From: Novosphingobium taihuense
GTDB taxonomy: Bacteria; Pseudomonadota; Alphaproteobacteria; Sphingomonadales; Sphingomonadaceae
Direction of reading: 5' to 3'
NCBI RefSeq assembly: GCF_007830315.1
Contig: NZ_VLKJ01000019.1
Location: 1 to 38,886 of the forward strand
DNA length: 38,886 nucleotides
Under the pieces are notes generated by a model that worked only from the letters and a program-made list of their open reading frames with translations, made no database searches and was not told where the DNA came from. A program made the position numbers and the translations under genes. The stretch's first letter is position 1. Each line of letters begins with the position of its first letter. Below, in pieces: positions 1-6,617 of the stretch.

Positions 1-244
1 ATTCCGTTGCTTCGTCTGACAACGAATAGAGCGCCTGCAGCACCAGGATTTTGAACATCAGGACCGGGTCGAACGGTGGTCGGCCGCCCTTGCCACGGAC
101 GCTACGGCGCAGAGCGGCAATCAAGGGACCACGGAATACCTCAAAGTCGATCACCCCAGCCAAACGCTCAAGCGGATCACCCGCTGCGCTCAAGGCCTCG
201 TACCGGTCCGAAAGATCAAAGAAACCGGGCTGTCCCGCCATCAT
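1..244 (-). CDS. IS5-family transposase, N-terminal part (cut by window edge)
   Basis: The reading frame starts at ATG 244 (or the adjacent ATG 241) and runs off the left edge. The visible ~81 residues begin MMAGQPGFFDLSDRYEAL and include RGKGGRPPFDPVLMFKILVLQ, the typical N-terminal region of IS5-family DDE transposases (DUF772-like). The catalytic DDE residues lie outside the window. It would catalyse cut-and-paste movement of its element. I could not identify the terminal inverted repeat between this gene and position 500. It marks the left side of the accessory region that carries the ubiquitin-like operon. Confidence 0.85.
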   Translation of the reverse strand, partial: MMAGQPGFFDLSDRYEALSAAGDPLERLAGVIDFEVFRGPLIAALRRSVRGKGGRPPFDPVLMFKILVLQALYSLSDEATE

Positions 245-500
245 CGCCTCCGCTCATCCACAAAGGCAGTGAATCACTCAGTGGCCCTCAACGCCAGAGG
301 TTTTTCGAGGCATCCACTTTGCTTTCTAAGCTCATTGAAGAGAAGGCGAAAGTTCGTATCGGTGGCCCAGTCGAGGCTACTCGTTTCGGCTTCGTCCTTC
401 AACGAAAGCGCCAAAGTACAATTTGAGTCGAGTTCTTTGCTTGATCGTCGGCGAATGACAGGGAAGAACTCGGCTAGCAAGATTTAGCTGGTGAGCGTGA

Positions 501-1676
501 ATGCCCGTGGAGTTCGTGCCAGGACGTGAGGCGGCCGAGGATTACAGGCGGCAACGCCAGCAGGCGGAGTATGGCCGGGACGATTCTGGTGCGACGGTGA
601 GGGCGGGTTTCGAGAGCTACCTAGAAACCGGTCGCGGACGAGTTGCCGAGATTACGCGCCTTTACACCTTGGACGATGCTGACGCTGAGGCGCTGGCGGA
701 CCGCATGCTCAACGAGGTCACCACTGACAAGCTCTCTCCTCTGGACGAACCGTTCGGTCACCGCATCATCAGCAACCTTGCGGAACGGGTAAGGAAGATC
801 TGCGAGAAGGGCAGCATTCCCATCCGCGAGGGCGTGGTGATCGGCGTCTCGCCGATTGATGGGCTACATGCCTATCAGAGCGAGGTCCCGGCCACCGATG
901 CGAGCATCATCGACTTCTCGATGCAGTTTGTCATGTTCTGCAACCAGTTCGCCATCTTGCTATCGAGGACGTTGCCGCACGAGGTTTCCGATCAAGGCGC
1001 CAACGTAAACTGCGATCCGGATGTGATCGCCCGGGTGCTCGACGAGGACCGCGAGCTGCTGCTGAACTGGCGTCTCTTCGCGACGAGCTTCGTCATCCGC
1101 GGTCATGCCATGGATCTGCCGCGGCTGCCGGTGGATGGCGAGCGGATTTCGACACGCGTTCAGATCCTCTTCGCGATGGAGATGTTCGCGGTCGCGCACG
1201 AATATGGCCACCATGTCCTCATGCATGGCGTGACCGACAGTTCGGCCTCGAAGGGCGATGGCCTCCAGATGGAGCACGATGCCGACGGCTTCGCCCGCAT
1301 GGTGTCAATGGCGTTCGGCACCGATCCAGAATCGTACAACGGGTTCGCCACCTCAGGTGCGGGGGCCGTGCTAATGCTTGGCGCGATCGATCTCGTGCGG
1401 CGGGCTAGCCACGTCCTCTCGACAGGCAACACAGAGTTTCCGCCGCGGACCACCCATCCGGATCTGGAAGCGCGAATATCGCACATCGCCACGTTCGACA
1501 GTTACGCGCCGGAAGAGATGTGGGCGCAGTTTGGCGCGATGCGGACTGATCTCTACGGCGTTGTGGAGGCCATCTGGGCCGCATTGCTACCGGTATTTCT
1601 CGGACTGCATCGCGACACCGAGGTCAGGCCACCTGAACCCAAGCAAGGTGCAGCAGACTGGATGTCGCTGATGTAG
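501..1676 (+). CDS. HExxH zinc metallopeptidase of unknown role (M48-like signature)
   Basis: A 391-residue protein with a clear zinc-protease signature: HEYGHH at residues 233-238, followed by a likely third ligand in MEHDADGFA (Glu258), and a later THPDLEAR (318-325), which resembles the HP..ER element near the C-terminus of M48 (Ste24/HtpX-like) peptidases. There is no signal peptide. Residues 220-240 around the active site are moderately hydrophobic, but I see no convincing membrane spans, so the enzyme is probably cytosolic or membrane-associated. ATG 501 has a GGTGAG ribosome-binding site seven bases upstream. The gene converges on the E1-like gene, with a 97-base gap, so it is not in the ubiquitin-like operon, but position suggests it may belong to the same conflict island. 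Its substrate is unknown; the peptidase class is well supported, the exact family less so. Confidence 0.75.
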   Translation: MPVEFVPGREAAEDYRRQRQQAEYGRDDSGATVRAGFESYLETGRGRVAEITRLYTLDDADAEALADRMLNEVTTDKLSPLDEPFGHRIISNLAERVRKICEKGSIPIREGVVIGVSPIDGLHAYQSEVPATDASIIDFSMQFVMFCNQFAILLSRTLPHEVSDQGANVNCDPDVIARVLDEDRELLLNWRLFATSFVIRGHAMDLPRLPVDGERISTRVQILFAMEMFAVAHEYGHHVLMHGVTDSSASKGDGLQMEHDADGFARMVSMAFGTDPESYNGFATSGAGAVLMLGAIDLVRRASHVLSTGNTEFPPRTTHPDLEARISHIATFDSYAPEEMWAQFGAMRTDLYGVVEAIWAALLPVFLGLHRDTEVRPPEPKQGAADWMSLM

Positions 1677-1773
1677 CCGGGAAAATGTTGCTAACCCTCA
1701 CAGCAGGAGGCTCTGCGTGGTCGATCCGCCGACGCTCAACTTTCGCGACAGGTGGGGGGCGCCGTATCGGCGA

Positions 1774-3255
1774 TCACCTAGAACCTCGACAGAAAGGGCA
1801 TTTCGCGTCGTGGGCCAGGCCATCATCAGCATACGAGAGGTTACGGAATGCCATGCTCGACATTACTGACCGCACAGGCGCGGTGTCCGCAAAACAGCTA
1901 ATTTGGATTAGGCGTACAAAGGCGAGGATAGCCGCAGCCAAAGATACGAATGACACTGAGAACTCGCTAGGAGCGGTCGTTGCGAGCGAGCGCAGCACCC
2001 GGTCGCCAAGCGAGCCGCAGACTGGCGCATCGCGGACATAAGCGAGCACCGCATCGGCTTCGGCTGCATTGATCCCAAGCGTGTTCAGAAGGGCCCGAGC
2101 CGCTGGTTCGTCCAGGCCACGAATTTTCTGCTCAAAGACGCGGCGGCGTGCCCCATCCTCTTCGCGCGGATTGTGGCAGGCTAGGCATGGGCCGTCAGCG
2201 TGCTCGCCATAGGTCATCGCCTTGGCAGTGAGCTGGTCCGTGCTTCCGCCAATAATGCGCCCCGGCGCCAGCCCTTGTAGGTCCCAGCGCGACGTGTTCT
2301 TGTCGACCGCGGAAACGATCAGGTCGAACTGGTCGTTCGCTTGTTTGGTATGAAGCTCGGCAGGCATTTCGGCCAGCGGCCCGCGCTGATGGAATTGCTG
2401 GAGCGTGCCTTGGAATTCTACGCCGGCAAGCCCGGTCAGGCCCCGATAGCGAGTGACTGCGTCGATCTTGGGGTGGGTGACGTCGTCCTTTCCGGCGATC
2501 GCGCAGCGGTTGAGGTTCGTGCGGTCATGGACATCGTCGTCAATCGTGACGATGAAGCTCGGGATTTCGCTTGTCCCAAGCAACGCAACGAGCGCCTGAC
2601 CAACGGCGCCGCCGCCAACCAGATAGAAGGGTGGCAGCACACAGCCCTCAAGCGAGGGGCCGTCGCGGAGCGTGGGGAGGGAGCCGGTGGCACCGTCCCA
2701 AAGGGCATAGCCCTCATCGCGCGCGAAACGGCCGCGCTCGAGCCCGCGCGAGCGTTTGAATACTTCCGCTGCAGCGAGGCAGGCGGCAAACCAAGGGCCG
2801 ATCGGGTTGGGGGCATCGCTTCCAATGACGAGGTCGGGCTGCCTTGCGCCAATCCAGGCGATCCAGCCCGCCCCTGTCACGTAGAGATCGACCATCTCGG
2901 GCGGTGCGGCTGGATCCAGGCTGATCGTGTAGGCATCATCATGCCCGAGGGTGCGTGTCACGCGCACGGCGTCGCCAACGGCCCAATGCACGAAATCGCG
3001 CAGACGGTCGAAAGCGAGTCCCGGCACCGCGCCGCTCGGCAGAACGATCGTGAGCGGGAGCTCCGCTGTGTCGAGCACGATCTCGCGCACCGAGCCCACC
3101 ATACGGCAGAGGAGATTGACGAGGCTGGCAAGCAGTTGCTGATCGGATCGATGCGTAAGCGGACCGGCGACGACTCGCACAACGATGCCGCTGCCATCGC
3201 CCAGGCCAGTGACCGCGCGCATATGGCGATCCATGATATCCGCCGCGTCCGTCAC
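1774..3255 (-). CDS. ThiF/E1-like ubiquitin-like-protein activating enzyme
   Basis: Predicted 493-residue activating enzyme that would adenylate the C-terminal glycine of the partner ubiquitin-like protein and pass it to the E2. The C-terminal two thirds is a ThiF/MoeB/E1 Rossmann domain: GGGAVGQ (214-220) for nucleotide binding, IDDD (238-241), DRTNLNR (244-250), the conserved E1 element, and two CxxC pairs (CLAC 357-360; CPFC 486-489) likely holding structural zinc. Cys413 (PVCGSLGD) is a candidate catalytic thioester cysteine. The first ~200 residues are an extra N-terminal domain I do not recognise. I chose GTG 3255 as start because its GTGA overlaps the stop of the JAMM gene, implying translational coupling; the open frame extends further to 3348. 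It is the last gene of the Ubl-E2-JAMM-E1 operon. Confidence 0.9.
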   Translation of the reverse strand: MTDAADIMDRHMRAVTGLGDGSGIVVRVVAGPLTHRSDQQLLASLVNLLCRMVGSVREIVLDTAELPLTIVLPSGAVPGLAFDRLRDFVHWAVGDAVRVTRTLGHDDAYTISLDPAAPPEMVDLYVTGAGWIAWIGARQPDLVIGSDAPNPIGPWFAACLAAAEVFKRSRGLERGRFARDEGYALWDGATGSLPTLRDGPSLEGCVLPPFYLVGGGAVGQALVALLGTSEIPSFIVTIDDDVHDRTNLNRCAIAGKDDVTHPKIDAVTRYRGLTGLAGVEFQGTLQQFHQRGPLAEMPAELHTKQANDQFDLIVSAVDKNTSRWDLQGLAPGRIIGGSTDQLTAKAMTYGEHADGPCLACHNPREEDGARRRVFEQKIRGLDEPAARALLNTLGINAAEADAVLAYVRDAPVCGSLGDRVLRSLATTAPSEFSVSFVSLAAAILAFVRLIQISCFADTAPVRSVMSSMAFRNLSYADDGLAHDAKCPFCRGSR

Positions 3256-3785
3256 CGCAGGTCTCCGACGCTGACTTGACCGCTGGTCAGCTCCACACGC
3301 CGCACCGCGATGTCGGGCGCGAGCAGATGCCAATAGTCTCGCTGCCACTCATGAACGCCAATTCCGAGCGGCCATGCAGAGGTAACGCGGCCATAATGGG
3401 GGAAGACCAGCGACAGCACCCGCCGGCTGCTCACCATCGCATCGTCATAGCGCGAATGCTCAACCATATGTCCCGGATGGCTGTGGATCTGGGCGAGCGG
3501 GCGCAAGTCGTCGGGGATTGTAGCAGCCATTCGGCTGCGCGCGGCTTCATCGACATGATAGTTGAACCTGGTTGAGTGCTGCGCCGGCGCACGTACCGCC
3601 GTGACCGTGCCGTTGAGGCCGTCGCGCCTGCCATACCAGAAGACGCACGATTCGAGTGGGCCGGCGACGGTGAGGAGCTGAAAGGTTGCATGAAGGGCGT
3701 CGCGGGGCACAAGCAGCTTCATGCTGCCAGGCACATAGGGCGAGGTCGGCGGCGCGCGCCATTCCTCGAATTCATCAAGCTGCAT
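3252..3785 (-). CDS. JAMM/JAB (Mov34/MPN/PAD-1) isopeptidase
   Basis: A 177-residue protein carrying a complete JAMM zinc motif: Glu45 (PLESCVFW), then HSHPGHMVEHSRYD with His101, His103, Ser111 and Asp114 in the exact H-x-H-x7-S-x2-D spacing. JAMM enzymes cleave ubiquitin-like proteins after the C-terminal glycine. Here it can plausibly do two jobs: trim the terminal alanine of the upstream Gly-Gly-Ala modifier precursor, and remove the modifier from targets. ATG 3785 overlaps the E2 gene by 11 bases and has a GGAGG site ten bases upstream. Its stop overlaps the E1 start. All catalytic residues are present, so it should be active. Confidence 0.92.
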   Translation of the reverse strand: MQLDEFEEWRAPPTSPYVPGSMKLLVPRDALHATFQLLTVAGPLESCVFWYGRRDGLNGTVTAVRAPAQHSTRFNYHVDEAARSRMAATIPDDLRPLAQIHSHPGHMVEHSRYDDAMVSSRRVLSLVFPHYGRVTSAWPLGIGVHEWQRDYWHLLAPDIAVRRVELTSGQVSVGDLR

Positions 3786-4305
3786 CGGCCGGGTGCCTCC
3801 CCTTATAGTGCTCGGATGCCATGCCGCGGCCGATCGCCGCGAGCGTCACCAGGAACGTGTCGCGGGCCTGCCAAAGAATTTTGTCGTCACCGCCATGGAG
3901 AACGTCATAATATTCGAAGGTCGCCGAGCAGCAGATCAGCTGAATGGGCAGAGAGATAGCCTGCGACCTATAAGCCGGATGCACCTGTACCTCAGGATGG
4001 GTCAACTGGGGCAGGTGTCCGGTGTCCTTGCCGACGACATAGGTGAACGTCTCTGGATTGACGAATTGTGCGCGAGGGGGCCAATCGCGGCCGGTCACGA
4101 AGTCGAGCCGCAGCAGATAGTCCTCGCGCGCATCGGCATGCATGCCGCTGATCGGCACCAGCAGCGTGCGGTTGCCGACGACGCGCCAGCCAAGCGCCTG
4201 GGGGCTCTCGGCTTCGTGATAGGCAAGGGCTCGCGGCAGGTCCTCGTCGAAGACGAGGCGACCTGCCGCGAGGTCGAGCGTAGGCTGGAGGTTATGCGAA
4301 GCCAT
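3775..4305 (-). CDS. E2-like ubiquitin-conjugating-fold protein
   Basis: A 176-residue protein with the layout of prokaryotic E2 (UBC-fold) proteins: a strand-rich core YLLRLDFVTGRDWPPRAQFVNP (63-84, matching the E2 PxxPP region), THPEVQVHP (102-110, the E2 HPN/HPx region), then LICCSATF (123-130) with Cys125/Cys126 at the expected catalytic cysteine site, and Trp145 followed by the C-terminal helix (DTFLVTLAAI). It would accept the activated modifier from the E1 and transfer it to a target; no separate E3 is seen nearby. The tandem Cys-Cys is unusual. It starts at ATG 4305, three bases after the modifier gene's stop, and overlaps the JAMM gene. The assignment rests on fold-pattern reading plus operon context, so it is good but not certain. 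Confidence 0.82.
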   Translation of the reverse strand: MASHNLQPTLDLAAGRLVFDEDLPRALAYHEAESPQALGWRVVGNRTLLVPISGMHADAREDYLLRLDFVTGRDWPPRAQFVNPETFTYVVGKDTGHLPQLTHPEVQVHPAYRSQAISLPIQLICCSATFEYYDVLHGGDDKILWQARDTFLVTLAAIGRGMASEHYKGRHPADAA

Positions 4306-4308
4306 CGC

Positions 4309-4773
4309 CTAGGCCCCGCCGGTGCGCGCCGCGATCTCGAAGTCGCGCTTGCACAGGTCGCGGTGGCGCGCCTGCTTGAGCGTCAGCGCCAGATGCTCCA
4401 TCAGGCTCACCGGGTTGCCGCCCTCGACCGGTGCCTGGAGCACGTCGCGCTCATCGCGCTCAATCTCCAGTTCGTCATAGGCCTGATCCCAAATCGCCTG
4501 AAGCGTCATGTCCTCATCGACGCTGAACTTCGCTTTTTCATGTTCGGCGAGGTGGCGGAAGCGCACCTTCACATCGTCGTCATCCTCATCGCCGTCATGA
4601 CCCTTGGCCTTTTCGAGGTCACGCTCAGCCTCGAGCACTTCGGTATCGGCCTTGGCGTCAAGCGCATCGGCTTCGGCGCGCAGTGCACGCGCCTTCGCGC
4701 GTTCGCGCTCGGCTTCGTCCAGATGTTCGAGCGCCGCTTCGATCAGTGGATCGTCGTCCTTACCCTTGTCCAT
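4309..4773 (-). CDS. Ubiquitin-like modifier with coiled-coil N-terminus and Gly-Gly-Ala tail
   Basis: A 154-residue first gene of the conjugation operon. Residues ~8-58 are a highly charged, alanine-rich helix that is probably a coiled coil, followed by an acidic linker (GDEDDDD, 61-67). Residues ~68-154 read as a beta-grasp ubiquitin-like domain: strands VKVRFRHL and KAKFSVDEDMTL, helix LQAIWDQAYDEL, and a last strand DFEIAARTGGA. The tail Gly152-Gly153-Ala154 is the hallmark of a conjugated ubiquitin-like protein needing one-residue processing. ATG 4773 has a GGAG site eight bases upstream. Known bacterial BilA proteins carry two Ubl domains; here one is replaced by the coiled coil. The Ubl call depends on the tail, secondary-structure pattern and neighbours. 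Confidence 0.8.
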   Translation of the reverse strand: MDKGKDDDPLIEAALEHLDEAERERAKARALRAEADALDAKADTEVLEAERDLEKAKGHDGDEDDDDVKVRFRHLAEHEKAKFSVDEDMTLQAIWDQAYDELEIERDERDVLQAPVEGGNPVSLMEHLALTLKQARHRDLCKRDFEIAARTGGA

Positions 4774-4791
4774 TCAGTTTCTCCGATTCAA

Positions 4792-4812
4792 GGTTCCCAA
4801 ATGTGGGCCACC
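4792..4812. promoter_or_regulatory. Operator copy 1, upstream of the ubiquitin-like operon
   Basis: The palindrome CCCAAATGTGGG (4796-4807) lies about 20 bases before the modifier gene's start codon, where it would cover that promoter. It shares the core CCAAATGTGG with copy 2, 61 bases away. Flanking GGTT on the left and CCACC on the right extend the dyad imperfectly. The most likely ligand is the HigA-type helix-turn-helix protein encoded next door (inference). Confidence 0.6.
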
Positions 4813-4852
4813 TGAACTCGTGTGACATGGCGCGGCCCGATTCGCAATAGCT

Positions 4853-4871
4853 GGTTTCCAAATGTGGAACC
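4853..4871. promoter_or_regulatory. Operator copy 2, upstream of the HigB-like toxin gene
   Basis: GGTTTCCAAATGTGGAACC is a near-perfect inverted repeat (TTCCA/TGGAA arms around AATG). It shares CCAAATGTGG with copy 1. It lies 27 bases upstream of the toxin's chosen ATG at 4898, and it contains the upstream-most in-frame ATG (4862), which argues against that codon as the real start. Autoregulation by the HigA-type antitoxin is typical of such loci. Confidence 0.65.
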
Positions 4872-4897
4872 ATTATGCTTGCGCTTCGAGATCGGCT

Positions 4898-5200
4898 ATG
4901 CGATTCCGCATAATGAAGCTCATGGGGACAGTAAGGCTGCAGCATCTGGCGCAACGCGGCACGGCGGAGCTCGCCGGCGCGGTCGCCGCGCTATCCGCGG
5001 AACTTCGAACCATTGTCTGGAATGGGCCGAAGGCGTTTCTACAATCCTATCCTTCGGCCAAGGTCGATGGGCAGCGCATCGAAATCGCGCTCGACGAGAC
5101 GCATTGCGTAAGGCTGCTCGTTAATTATGAAATGGGACACATGTTGGTGGAGAGTGCCGGGCCACGCGTGACGCGCGCAAAAGAGGGGAAGCGCAAGTGA
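4898..5200 (+). CDS. higB: HigB-like (RelE-fold) toxin
   Basis: A 100-residue protein resembling HigB-type mRNA interferases: VWNGPKAFLQSYPSAKVDGQRIEIAL matches the family pattern of W-x-P, YPSA and a following R/V-rich strand, then VRLLVNYEMGHMLVESAG corresponds to the conserved strand ending in the F/AGTH region. The family cleaves translated mRNA at the ribosome. Key family residues near the end are poorly conserved here, so activity is uncertain. I chose ATG 4898 because the more upstream ATG 4862 is inside an operator; the product then starts MRFRIM, as the family usually does. Its TGA overlaps the GTG start of the antitoxin gene, the usual toxin-first higBA arrangement. Confidence 0.7.
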   Translation: MRFRIMKLMGTVRLQHLAQRGTAELAGAVAALSAELRTIVWNGPKAFLQSYPSAKVDGQRIEIALDETHCVRLLVNYEMGHMLVESAGPRVTRAKEGKRK

Positions 5201-6354
5201 CGATCAAGCCAATCCGGAACGAGCAGGACTATTCTGCCGCGCTCGAGCAGGCAGCCGATCTCATCGTCCGCGAGGATGCGCGCTCGCGCGACGACCTCGA
5301 TGTGCTGCAAGCGGTGATCGAACGCTGGGAAACCGCACAATGCGCGATCCCTGCGCCAACGCCGATGCATGCGATCCGCTTTCGCATGGAGCAGCTGGGC
5401 CTCACCGCGCGCGATCTCAAGCCCTATCTTGGAAGCAAATCGCGGATTTCGGAGATCTTGAGCGGTCAACGCCAGCTAACCGTCGATCAAATCCGGGCAC
5501 TCAACCGTCATCTCCGCATCCCAGCTGAGTCGCTGATCGGCGAGACTAAGCACGAGCCGCCGCGAAAGCCGTCCACTGCATCGATCGCGGCGATCGAGAA
5601 GCTCAAGACACTGGGTGTCATGAAGACGCGCGAAGGCATTGACGCCTTTCTCGCCCGAGCGCGCAAGGCCGCCCCTGCAATGGCGATGCTACGCAAATCA
5701 CGCACCGATCGCACCAATGCCAAGACCGATCTCGGCGCACTGGAAGCCTGGTGTGCCGCTGTTCTGCTCATCGCCGAGCAAAAGACCTTACCCAAATCCG
5801 CCAAGCGCGATCGAAGCCCGGAAGCGGCGCGGCGCCTCGCGCAATTAAGTGGCAAGCGCAACAGCCTGGCGCGGGTCGAGGCGGAGCTTGCCAAGCTCGG
5901 CATCATTCTGGTGATCCTGGACCATCTGCCCGGCACCTTTCTGGACGGTGCCGCGATGTGCCGGGGCGACGGGACGCCGATAATCGCGCTCACGCTTCGG
6001 CATGATCGGCTCGACAATTTCTGGTTCACGCTGCTGCATGAATTTGCACATGTAAGCTGCCACCTTGTTGAAGGCACTACGATCATCGTCGACGACCTCG
6101 AGGTCAGCAGCAGCGAAGGGATTGAAGCCGAGGCGGATGCCTTTGCCCGCGAAGCACTGATTCCGATCAAGACATGGCAAACCGCATCCGGCGATCTTGG
6201 CACGGAGGAGCTGATGGCGGTCGCCGCAAAGGCGGGAGTTCATCCAGCAATTGTGGCCGGCCGCTGGCGCTATGAAAATCAGGATTATCGGCGCTTCTCC
6301 AAGCTAGTGGGACGCGGGGAAGTACGCTGCCATTTTGTATCAACCGTCGCTTGA
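5197..6354 (+). CDS. higA: HigA-type HTH antitoxin fused to ImmA/IrrE metallopeptidase
   Basis: A 385-residue two-domain protein. Residues 1-115 are a HigA-like antitoxin: an N-terminal helical part, then the XRE-type helix-turn-helix PMHAIRFRMEQLGLTARDLKPYLGSKSRISEILSGQRQLT (56-95). Residues ~230-330 are an ImmA/IrrE-type gluzincin with HEFAH (281-285) and EAEADAFA (310-317) supplying zinc ligands. ImmA/IrrE enzymes cut repressors in response to stress, so this protein may combine repression of its operon with proteolytic release. The GTG start (5197) overlaps the toxin stop by four bases and follows AGAGGGGAAG. It likely binds the two CCAAATGTGG operators and so could also control the divergent ubiquitin-like operon. 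Confidence 0.85.
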   Translation: MTIKPIRNEQDYSAALEQAADLIVREDARSRDDLDVLQAVIERWETAQCAIPAPTPMHAIRFRMEQLGLTARDLKPYLGSKSRISEILSGQRQLTVDQIRALNRHLRIPAESLIGETKHEPPRKPSTASIAAIEKLKTLGVMKTREGIDAFLARARKAAPAMAMLRKSRTDRTNAKTDLGALEAWCAAVLLIAEQKTLPKSAKRDRSPEAARRLAQLSGKRNSLARVEAELAKLGIILVILDHLPGTFLDGAAMCRGDGTPIIALTLRHDRLDNFWFTLLHEFAHVSCHLVEGTTIIVDDLEVSSSEGIEAEADAFAREALIPIKTWQTASGDLGTEELMAVAAKAGVHPAIVAGRWRYENQDYRRFSKLVGRGEVRCHFVSTVA

Positions 6355-6418
6355 TCCGAGTGTCGCTGGACGTTGTAATGCTGGTATTTCAAGCCGCTTA
6401 AGCATTCTCGTCACGTTA

Positions 6419-6436
6419 CCCGCTTACTATAGCGGG
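6419..6436. terminator. Hairpin between convergent genes
   Basis: CCCGCT-TACTAT-AGCGGG forms a six-base-pair GC-rich stem in the space between the HigA-type gene (plus) and the ClpS-AAA gene (minus). There is no clear T run on either side, so it is at best a weak or bidirectional terminator. Confidence 0.35.
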
Positions 6437-6481
6437 CTCGCGTTCCGCCCACTTGCTTCTAATCCGTAAGGCGCACTCTGT

Positions 6482-6546
6482 GTTGTCCGCTTTCGACAAT
6501 TCTGATCCCGAACGCGGCTAGTCTGCAACCGGCCCAGTAGCTGACA
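6482..6546 (+). repeat. Dispersed intergenic repeat, copy A (diverged)
   Basis: Contains CTGCAACCGGCCCAGTAGC, which matches the CAGCAACCGGCCCA.GAGC core of copy D and the CAACAACCGGCCCATTAGC core of copy C. It lacks the terminator-like hairpin seen in copies B and D, but has a similar preceding CGCGGCTAG segment. It lies in the 263-base gap 6355-6617, which has no gene. Confidence 0.5.
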
Positions 6547-6617
6547 TGATGTTCGGCTGAATGAACGGCAGATCCATTTACGATGCGACAGGACCTGAAA
6601 CGACCGGGCTTGAGGAA

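Noticed and set aside
1685..2041. 118-codon plus-strand open frame after the metallopeptidase
   Set aside because: Mostly overlaps the E1 3' end in antisense and has no motif or convincing start site.
2341..3279. 312-codon open frame on the plus strand inside the E1 gene
   Set aside because: Fully antisense to the E1-like gene with its clear motifs; Arg/His/Glu-rich shadow translation with no domain.
1774..4773. PRTRC plasmid cassette (also ThiF + Mov34-like genes)
   Set aside because: No ParB-related gene or other PRTRC genes are present, and the Gly-Gly modifier plus E2 fit a conjugation operon better.
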